Shown here piece after piece: positions 5,082 to 10,451 of a stretch of 10,451 nt of DNA. Location: the NCBI GenBank assembly GCA_001872985.1, contig MNYA01000088.1, positions 1 to 10,451 of the forward strand. Direction: 5' to 3'. The stretch comes from a bacterium CG2_30_54_10 (GTDB lineage: Bacteria > Muiribacteriota > Ozemobacteria > Ozemobacterales > Ozemobacteraceae). The position numbers were made by a program, and so were the translations under genes. The notes below the pieces were generated by a model that was not told the origin of the DNA, searched no databases, and worked only from the letters and a program-made list of their open reading frames with translations. Position 1 is the first letter of the stretch. Each line of letters begins with the position of its first letter.

Positions 5082-7982
5082 CTACCGGCTTTCCGGGGTC
5101 GGAGTCGAAGTCGAAGTCGAAGTCGAAGTCGAAGCAGCATGCGGGATGAGCCCGGGAACAAGGAAATCAAAGACTTTTTCAATAAGCTTGGATCGATTCT
5201 CTTCCCCGTCGATGGCTTCGAAACGGAAGCCAAGATACACGCCTCGATAGTTGGCTCCAGTCACGGAGATTCCGGCCCCGCGACCGTCGGCGGTTTTCAC
5301 GAACGGTTCAGCGGGGGCGGCACATTCCATGATCGTCACGTCGTTAGCTGAGGGAACCGAGTCTTCGCCATTCAGGCCAAACTCCCGGATCTTGCCTTCC
5401 TTGTCGGCAAATGTCAACCGCGGCAATTCCCGGTCGTCCTCTACATATTTGAATTTGAAGAACTCCTCAAGCAGGCGGGTATTACTGTTCTGCTGTTCGA
5501 TCGATTGCGCCGCGATGAACAGCCGCCCGCCCGCCTCCAAATAGCCGATCAGATCGTCGGAAGAAGGCGCAGTCCGCCCGAATGAGTTTACGGAAACACT
5601 ATCGGTAATCACCAGACCATCTTTATAACCGGCCAATATTTCGGGGAAACGATAACCGAAAACCTTGGGATCCCAGAGAATGTCCGGCCTGACCCCAAGC
5701 TGCTTGAATACCTTCAAAAGCGGAAGCAAAGAAGGAATGTCCTCGACAAGTCCGCCGGTTACGAGCAGCTTGGAACCTGCCTGATACTGCGGTACCCGGC
5801 TAATGAAGCTTGCCCAACTGGTTTCCTTGGCAAATTGCAGCATCTTGTATGAGGACTGGAACTCGAGGCAGTAAGGGTAATAGATCGACATTCCGAAGCT
5901 GTTGCCCATGCCTTGGGTATGCCCCTCGGCGATCAGAGGGGAGGTCGGCGGAAACTGCGTGACAAGCGTATATTCACGCCCCCTCCGCTCGGTCATGTCG
6001 GGGCTGGTTTTCCCGTCCTGATATTGGATCTTGAAATTGATCTCTTTCACGTATTCGCGTCTCTTCGCAACCGGATCAAGAACCACGGTAAATGGGCCGA
6101 TAACGCATGAATAATCGCCTTTATCGTCAGGGCCGGCAAGCGGCGTCCGGGCGAAGCGCGAATGATAGATTTCGGTACTGGAAGGCCGCATCTCTTTTGG
6201 CGGAGTTTTCCACCCGTTGTAGCCCCAGACGACCGCACCAGGGGTTCGGCGCTTGATTACGACCGGCTGTGAAAGCCTGTCATCGAGCTTTGGGTACCCG
6301 ATAAGAGTCAGTATTTCCTTGCAGATTCCGCGGGTTTCTTCCGGAAGATCGGCAAGCTGGGCTAGTTTCATGGAAAAATCCACCAGGTCCACGAAGCTTT
6401 CGTCACTATAGCGCCGCACCTTCGCGAACTGACCGAACTCGTCGACCAGAAGCCGTGTATAGGCGGAATGATTCGCCGACAACGAAGCTCCGAGCTTGTT
6501 GACCAGCTCAACAAGCGGTGAAATTCTGGAAAGATCGTATGCCGACTTGGTGACCGGGGCTCCGCCGAATCTGCGGGTGGTCTGCGACCCGCCTGCTGCG
6601 TATGATTTCACGTATGCCGAGGTCATAAGCTTCGCGAGTTGCCGTGGCGTAACCGAGGGATCCTCCTTTATCGGGCGCAGGGTGCCTTGGTAGGGCATTC
6701 CCTGCCCAGGCTCGGTTTGCTCGGAGGCGAGGAGAAAATCCGTCACGTTTCTGAGTTCGTAGGCAATCTCGATCATTCCCATCAAGCACGCGTCGAAATC
6801 GAGGATATCGAACCTCGGGTGTTTCGGATTGACCTTCTGAAGCGACGGAACCGCCTGCTGAAACGCCCACAGGACATCCGGAATGTTCAACATCTTCCCG
6901 GACTGGTCATCCAATGAAATCCCTTTCCAGCCGGCGCCATGGTTCCAGACGACGGCAACGAAATGGTCGGCCGGGTAGGTTTCGACGCCCCATTGAAGGA
7001 ACTCCGCAAGCTCTTTGCGGTTTCCCATGTCGCGCTCGTCCAGGTTCATGACCAGTTTGCTGGCGATCTTCTTCGTGCGATCCTTAGTCACCTCGTAGCG
7101 CCTGGTACCGATCCAATTTCCATCTTCGACCGTGTCACCCCGGGAACCCTTCTGCCGATCGATCTGAACTACAATATTCATATTTTCATCAGATCCGATG
7201 CACTCCATCTCGTTCAGGTCTTTCATTCCCGAGGTCTCGAGGTCATTGTCCGCATTCAGGAAAATCAACACCGTCCAATTTTTCCGCCCCTTCTGGGTCG
7301 GCGCCGGCGGATTTTCACCGTGAGTCACGTATCCGACATCGTACTGGGCATCGTCGTACCACCAGATCGGAATCTCGGAAAGCTTCTTGCTCGCATAGAT
7401 CGCTTTCACGACTTCATATTGATCCTTGGAGCCTTCGCTCTCCAGCGTTTTCAGCCGATTCTGGATCCGCGTGCAGAGATTCGCCGCCGCGGGATTTCCG
7501 GCATCACTCGCTCGCTGGGCCATCTGGAAGGAGGCCATTTCCCCGAGTTTTTTCAGGCCTGATGAAAAAGCCAAGTCCAGTGGAAAAGGAGTTGCCTCAG
7601 CGGTCTGGAGGAGAAGTTCCGTTAGTTCAGGCGACTGGCCAACGAGTTTGGTCACGTCCAGGTTGAGTTCGAAAAGCTTTGCATCGAAATTCCCAAGTAA
7701 AACCTTTCGGTAGGCGCCTGTGATGTTTGCCCGAAAATTTTTCTTGAGATTTTTGGGAAATGACTTCAAAAGCGTGGAAAGCAGATCCTTCGAGCGTTGA
7801 TCGCTGAGATAGACCAAGGTAATGCGTTCGAGCTGAACCTCTACGATCTGCTGGATGATTTTGTCGACGTCACCTAGGGAAGGCGTGGGAAAAGCGGCCG
7901 ACGCCCGGACGGCCGGGAATAGCAGCAGAACGAATATGACCGACGCCAAAGCAAGAAGGCGAGCTGAACGACTGAATTTCAT
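5082..7982 (-). CDS. secreted clostripain-family (C11) cysteine peptidase with C-terminal alpha/beta domain
   Basis: This is a predicted exported cysteine protease of clan CD. Residues 1-29 are a signal peptide (basic start, hydrophobic core, ASA cleavage site at 27-29). A mostly helical region of unknown function follows to about 230. The clostripain domain starts near KNWTVLIFLNADNDLE (234-249). The catalytic pair is predicted as His348 in WNHGAGW (346-352) and Cys399 in LDFDACLMG (394-402). The family motif MSIYYP is at 698-703. Residues 737-945 look like an alpha/beta fold resembling class I glutamine amidotransferase-like domains (LLVTGG at 739-744, GGRLFIAAQS at 818-827), an inference from pattern only. 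At 966 residues it is longer than many clostripains, and it ends in a (Ser-Thr)5 tail. Relatives often cleave after arginine, but specificity is not readable here. The start has AAGGAG 8 bases upstream and a promoter candidate further up. It is divergent from smc. Confidence 0.92.
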   Translation of the reverse strand: MKFSRSARLLALASVIFVLLLFPAVRASAAFPTPSLGDVDKIIQQIVEVQLERITLVYLSDQRSKDLLSTLLKSFPKNLKKNFRANITGAYRKVLLGNFDAKLFELNLDVTKLVGQSPELTELLLQTAEATPFPLDLAFSSGLKKLGEMASFQMAQRASDAGNPAAANLCTRIQNRLKTLESEGSKDQYEVVKAIYASKKLSEIPIWWYDDAQYDVGYVTHGENPPAPTQKGRKNWTVLIFLNADNDLETSGMKDLNEMECIGSDENMNIVVQIDRQKGSRGDTVEDGNWIGTRRYEVTKDRTKKIASKLVMNLDERDMGNRKELAEFLQWGVETYPADHFVAVVWNHGAGWKGISLDDQSGKMLNIPDVLWAFQQAVPSLQKVNPKHPRFDILDFDACLMGMIEIAYELRNVTDFLLASEQTEPGQGMPYQGTLRPIKEDPSVTPRQLAKLMTSAYVKSYAAGGSQTTRRFGGAPVTKSAYDLSRISPLVELVNKLGASLSANHSAYTRLLVDEFGQFAKVRRYSDESFVDLVDFSMKLAQLADLPEETRGICKEILTLIGYPKLDDRLSQPVVIKRRTPGAVVWGYNGWKTPPKEMRPSSTEIYHSRFARTPLAGPDDKGDYSCVIGPFTVVLDPVAKRREYVKEINFKIQYQDGKTSPDMTERRGREYTLVTQFPPTSPLIAEGHTQGMGNSFGMSIYYPYCLEFQSSYKMLQFAKETSWASFISRVPQYQAGSKLLVTGGLVEDIPSLLPLLKVFKQLGVRPDILWDPKVFGYRFPEILAGYKDGLVITDSVSVNSFGRTAPSSDDLIGYLEAGGRLFIAAQSIEQQNSNTRLLEEFFKFKYVEDDRELPRLTFADKEGKIREFGLNGEDSVPSANDVTIMECAAPAEPFVKTADGRGAGISVTGANYRGVYLGFRFEAIDGEENRSKLIEKVFDFLVPGLIPHAASTSTSTSTSTPTPESR
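5104..5133 (-). repeat. hexamer microsatellite (GTCGAA)5 encoding Ser-Thr repeats
   Basis: Five perfect copies of the plus-strand unit GTCGAA encode (Ser-Thr)5 at residues 951-960 of the protease, just before the end TPTPESR. The unit is in phase with the codons, so slippage changes the number of Ser-Thr pairs without a frameshift. The stop codon lies about 20 bases further on. The tail could be a flexible, possibly glycosylated linker, but nothing follows it, so it may simply be a tolerated expansion. Confidence 0.9.
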
Positions 7983-7990
7983 TGCCGGGA

Positions 7991-7996
7991 CTCCTT
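7991..7996 (-). promoter_or_regulatory. ribosome binding site of the protease gene
   Basis: AAGGAG on the minus strand lies 8 bases before the ATG at 7982, supporting that start. The next codons give a clean signal peptide, which independently supports the same start. Confidence 0.75.
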
Positions 7997-8012
7997 AAAA
8001 AACCATCCCACA

Positions 8013-8040
8013 ATCTTAAGAATTTTCCCGAATTTGTCAA
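8013..8040 (-). promoter_or_regulatory. sigma-70-type promoter candidate for the protease gene
   Basis: On the minus strand a perfect -35 TTGACA (8035-8040) is followed after 16 bases by TAAGAT (8013-8018), four of six matches to TATAAT. Transcription would begin near 8006, giving a leader of about 24 bases that contains the AAGGAG site. The fit of -35, spacing and short leader makes it the best promoter in the window. It is judged by consensus only. Confidence 0.5.
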
Positions 8041-8096
8041 CTGAAGGAAGAGACCAAACACTTTGTCAAAAGAAGGGGGGCGCGTTCGAATGTGCG

Positions 8097-8111
8097 CTAA
8101 CTTTGAGTTAG
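8097..8111. promoter_or_regulatory. short perfect dyad CTAACT-TTG-AGTTAG
   Basis: Six-base arms CTAACT (8097-8102) and AGTTAG (8106-8111) are perfect complements around a 3-base centre. The dyad lies between the two divergent genes, where an operator would be expected. It matches no operator I know and may be chance. Confidence 0.25.
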
Positions 8112-8283
8112 ATTGTCCTCTCGTAAGGAACGAGCATGCCAAAATGGCGCCAGTATTGCTCAGCCCCTCTAGGGGAGGCGACTTCCATCCGGTGGCTATA
8201 CGCTCGATCTGGTATGCGCCCCATTTTTTTGAGAAGTTTCGTTATTGGTCTGGTCAACCGTTCAGAATTGTGGTACCACTATT

Positions 8284-8313
8284 ATGCCTGCGCTGTTCAG
8301 GCATGGGAATGCC
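8284..8313 (+). promoter_or_regulatory. overlapping alternative hairpins in the smc leader
   Basis: ATGCCTG (8284-8290) pairs perfectly with CAGGCAT (8298-8304) around a 7-base loop. The GGCAT within that second arm (8300-8304) can instead pair with ATGCC (8309-8313) around a GGGA loop, which fits the GNRA tetraloop pattern. The two structures exclude each other and end 24 bases before the smc ATG. Whether this is a leader RNA switch, a protein site or chance is unknown. Confidence 0.3.
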
Positions 8314-8337
8314 CCACAAAGAAAGAGTATACACACC

Positions 8338-10451
8338 ATGTATCTGAAATCCCTCGAGCTCATGGGGTTCAAGTCATTCGGGAAAAAGACTGTATTCGAT
8401 TTCCAGCCCGGCATCACGGCCATCATAGGTCCCAACGGTTCCGGAAAAAGCAATGTTTGCGACGCCATCCGCTGGGTTCTCGGAGAGCAGAGCCCCAAGA
8501 CTTTGAGAGGAACGAAAATGGCCGAGGTGATCTTTGCCGGAACCCCCCAACTTCGCCCAGCCGCGTTCTCGCAGGTGAAGCTGGTTCTCGACAACCAGGA
8601 TCGGACGATGCCCGTGGATTTCTCAGAAGTAGCCATCGGCCGTCAGCTTTTTAAATCCGGGGAAAGCAATTATTTTTTCAACAGCACCAAATCCCTTCTT
8701 GTCGATATCCGCGAAATGCTCATGGATACAGGCATAGGCAAGGAAGGCTACTCGGTCATCGGCCAGGGAGATATCGATGATATCATCTTTCAGCGTATCC
8801 AGAGCCGCCGGGCGCTGATAGAAGAAGCCGCCGGGATCACCAAGTTCAAGCATCGAAAGGCAAGCACCCTCCAGAAACTCGATCACACAAAGGCGAATAT
8901 CACCCGCTTGCACGACATCGTTAGTGAAATCGAGACACAGCTCGGGCCTCTTGCAGCAAATGCCGAAAAGACCCGGAAATATCAGACACTCGTCGCTGAG
9001 ATTCGGACTCTCGAGATCGACCTTGTCCTTTTCGACCTCACCAACCTCTATTCCGAGCATGAGAACGTCGACTCGATGCGGCGCGGCCTGCTTCTAAAGG
9101 TCGCTGAGATCGAGGCATTCCTCGAAGAAATCGGCCAAAAAAAATCTGCATCCCGAGACCGCCTGCAAGAGATGGAGCGTGTTCTCCGCGACCACCAGCA
9201 GAAACACCGCGAGATCGGCCTTACCATGGAGGAAAGCCGCAGAAAAGGAGCCGCGCTCAAGGAAGATTCCCGAAGCCATCAGGCTCGCTGTCAGGCAATC
9301 AATGAGGAAATCGCCTCGATTGACTCAATGCTCCTCAACGGCGGTCAGGAAATCAGCGATGCAGAAACACGGTTCCGAGAAGAAGAGACACGCGAGGTCG
9401 AGATCAACGGGCGCATGGCAGATATAGATTCAAACATCACCAATGTCCAGAGCCAACTCGACCAGCATCTGAAAGAAGTCTCCCAGGATCGTGAATCCTC
9501 CTTCCAGGTCGCGGTTCAGATGGCTGACAAGAAAAACCGCATCCTCACATCTTCTCAACAGATACAGATGGTACAGCGGCAGCTCGAAAAGGGCTCAGCC
9601 GACGTCAACCAGATGAAAAGCGGGATCGAAACACTTTCCCGTGAAAAAGACCGTCTGGTAAAAGACATTCAGAATCTCGATACCGAGAACGCCGACAGCG
9701 AGAAAACCCTTCTCGAAGACCAGGGGCGATTGCGCACTATCGAGCGCGATCTCCATCGCGCTGAAGAGGAACAAACAGCTACCGGCGACCAGATCAAAAT
9801 CTCACATGCCCGCAGAAATATTCTCGAGGAGCTGAAAAACCGCGCTGAAAGCGGCATCGGCCGCGGCGTGCGCGAAGTCCTCTCGATGCAGAATACCGAA
9901 CTCCCCGGTGTCTTCGGGATGGTTGGCGATCTGATAAAGGTTCCCCGAGGTTACGAGATTGCCTTTGAAACAGCCCTTGGCGGTAGCATCCAGGATGTCA
10001 TCACCCGCGATGCCGCAACCGCCCAGAAAGCCATAGACCTGCTCAAACAAAAGAAAGCCGGTCGGGTCACATTCCTGCCTCTCGACATGATCAATCCACC
10101 GCCACGCACCGATAGCCCCAAAACGAAGGGATGTCTCGGTGTGGCCCTCGACCTGGTCGAATACGACGCCAAATTCTACACCGTGATGAATCACCTCCTC
10201 GGCCGAGTTCTCATCTTCGACAACCTCGATTCCGCGGTGGCTTTTGCTCGCACGACACGCAATTTCAACCGAATTGTAACCCTTGACGGCGACGTGGTCC
10301 GCTCCTCCGGGGCGATGACAGGCGGGGCCGAAGGACAGAGAATGGGCGGCCTTCTGGCGCGAAAGCGCGAACTCGAAGAGCTCGACGAAAAGCTCCAGCT
10401 CCTCTTGAAAGCAGAAAAGCAACTCGCCAACAAACTGAACAAGCTCGCCCC
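8338..10451 (+). CDS. smc: chromosome segregation protein SMC (5' part, runs off the window)
   Basis: SMC is the ATP-driven condensin subunit that organises and helps segregate the chromosome with ScpA and ScpB. The frame is open from the ATG at 8338 to the window edge, giving 704 residues, about 60 per cent of a typical 1,180-residue SMC. Visible parts are the N-terminal head with FKSFGKK (11-17), Walker A GPNGSGKSN (31-39), Arg57 in LRG, and the Q-loop region IGQGDIDDII (141-150) followed by the SRRALIEEAAGI segment (156-167). A coiled coil runs from about 170 to 500. The hinge spans about 505-670 and contains DGDVVRSSGAMTGG (650-663). The return coil has just begun. The ABC signature and Walker B lie beyond the edge. 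The start matches the family's usual N-terminus, although the ribosome binding site (GAAAGAG at 8321-8327, 10 bases away) is weak. No scpA, ftsY or rnc lies upstream. Confidence 0.97.
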   Translation, partial: MYLKSLELMGFKSFGKKTVFDFQPGITAIIGPNGSGKSNVCDAIRWVLGEQSPKTLRGTKMAEVIFAGTPQLRPAAFSQVKLVLDNQDRTMPVDFSEVAIGRQLFKSGESNYFFNSTKSLLVDIREMLMDTGIGKEGYSVIGQGDIDDIIFQRIQSRRALIEEAAGITKFKHRKASTLQKLDHTKANITRLHDIVSEIETQLGPLAANAEKTRKYQTLVAEIRTLEIDLVLFDLTNLYSEHENVDSMRRGLLLKVAEIEAFLEEIGQKKSASRDRLQEMERVLRDHQQKHREIGLTMEESRRKGAALKEDSRSHQARCQAINEEIASIDSMLLNGGQEISDAETRFREEETREVEINGRMADIDSNITNVQSQLDQHLKEVSQDRESSFQVAVQMADKKNRILTSSQQIQMVQRQLEKGSADVNQMKSGIETLSREKDRLVKDIQNLDTENADSEKTLLEDQGRLRTIERDLHRAEEEQTATGDQIKISHARRNILEELKNRAESGIGRGVREVLSMQNTELPGVFGMVGDLIKVPRGYEIAFETALGGSIQDVITRDAATAQKAIDLLKQKKAGRVTFLPLDMINPPPRTDSPKTKGCLGVALDLVEYDAKFYTVMNHLLGRVLIFDNLDSAVAFARTTRNFNRIVTLDGDVVRSSGAMTGGAEGQRMGGLLARKRELEELDEKLQLLLKAEKQLANKLNKLA

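Larger units (their letters stand above)
7983..8337. other. divergent intergenic region between the protease gene and smc
   Basis: These 355 bases lie between two divergent starts and should hold promoters for both genes. The protease side has a good promoter candidate at 8013-8040 and a second isolated TTGACA at 8064-8069 (minus). The smc side has only a TATTAT at 8280-8285 without a matching -35. A short dyad (8097-8111) and leader hairpins (8284-8313) are listed separately. A TTG-initiated frame at 8063-8347 would encode 94 unrecognised residues with no ribosome binding site. No tRNA or other RNA gene was seen. Confidence 0.7.

Noticed and set aside
5068..5083. GCCCT/AGGGC hairpin at the protease stop codon as a terminator
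   Set aside because: The stem is only 5 bp and no T-run follows on the minus strand.
8063..8347. 94-codon TTG-initiated frame overlapping the smc start
   Set aside because: It has no ribosome binding site, an unusual start and an unrecognised sequence, and it crosses the likely smc promoter and leader hairpins.
5082..10451. Functional pairing of the clan CD protease with SMC, by analogy to separase and cohesin
   Set aside because: The protease has a clear signal peptide and so acts outside the cytoplasm, the genes are divergent, and clostripain-family proteins are not separases.

Overview
The window looks like chromosomal DNA of a bacterium with intermediate GC content. It holds three genes on the minus strand (679-7982), one 5'-complete gene on the plus strand that runs off the right edge (8338-10451), and a left end (about 49-678) that is non-coding and packed with short repeats. 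The organism cannot be fixed from this sequence. The SMC protein is of the ordinary bacterial type. The secreted clostripain-family protease, the molybdenum hydroxylase subunit and the abundant dispersed palindromic repeats suggest an environmental, probably uncultivated lineage. Candidatus Riflebacteria or a neighbouring group is a weak guess from general resemblance only.

Layout. Positions 1-48 may be the last codons of a gene lying outside the window. Positions 49-678 carry a 22-bp inverted repeat pair, a heptamer tandem repeat, a dRS3-like palindromic element of 76 bp and a double-hairpin repeat. The minus-strand pair 4731 to 679 reads as a two-gene operon. A molybdopterin-binding subunit of the xanthine dehydrogenase family comes first. 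It is followed after 9 nt by a polytopic membrane protein with a long Pro/Glu/Ser/Ala-rich tail, whose ribosome binding site overlaps the stop codon of the first gene. The gap 4746-5081 has another dispersed inverted repeat and a pair of 12-bp direct repeats in front of the hydroxylase gene. Gene 5082-7982 (minus) encodes an exported clostripain-like (C11) cysteine peptidase of 966 residues with a Ser-Thr repeat tail encoded by a hexamer microsatellite. It has a good promoter candidate and ribosome binding site. The divergent gap 7983-8337 leads to smc, present here as its N-terminal 60 per cent: ATPase head half, first coiled coil and hinge.

How the genes relate. smc is a housekeeping chromosome-organisation gene with no visible link to the others. 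The protease is independently transcribed and exported. The hydroxylase and membrane protein are probably co-expressed, but the FAD and 2Fe-2S subunits that normally partner this hydroxylase are absent from the window, and the membrane protein is not a recognised partner. I found no clear new defence, mobile or RNA system. The most interesting candidates are the orphan hydroxylase with its membrane partner, the modular protease, and a possible pair of mutually exclusive hairpins in the smc leader.
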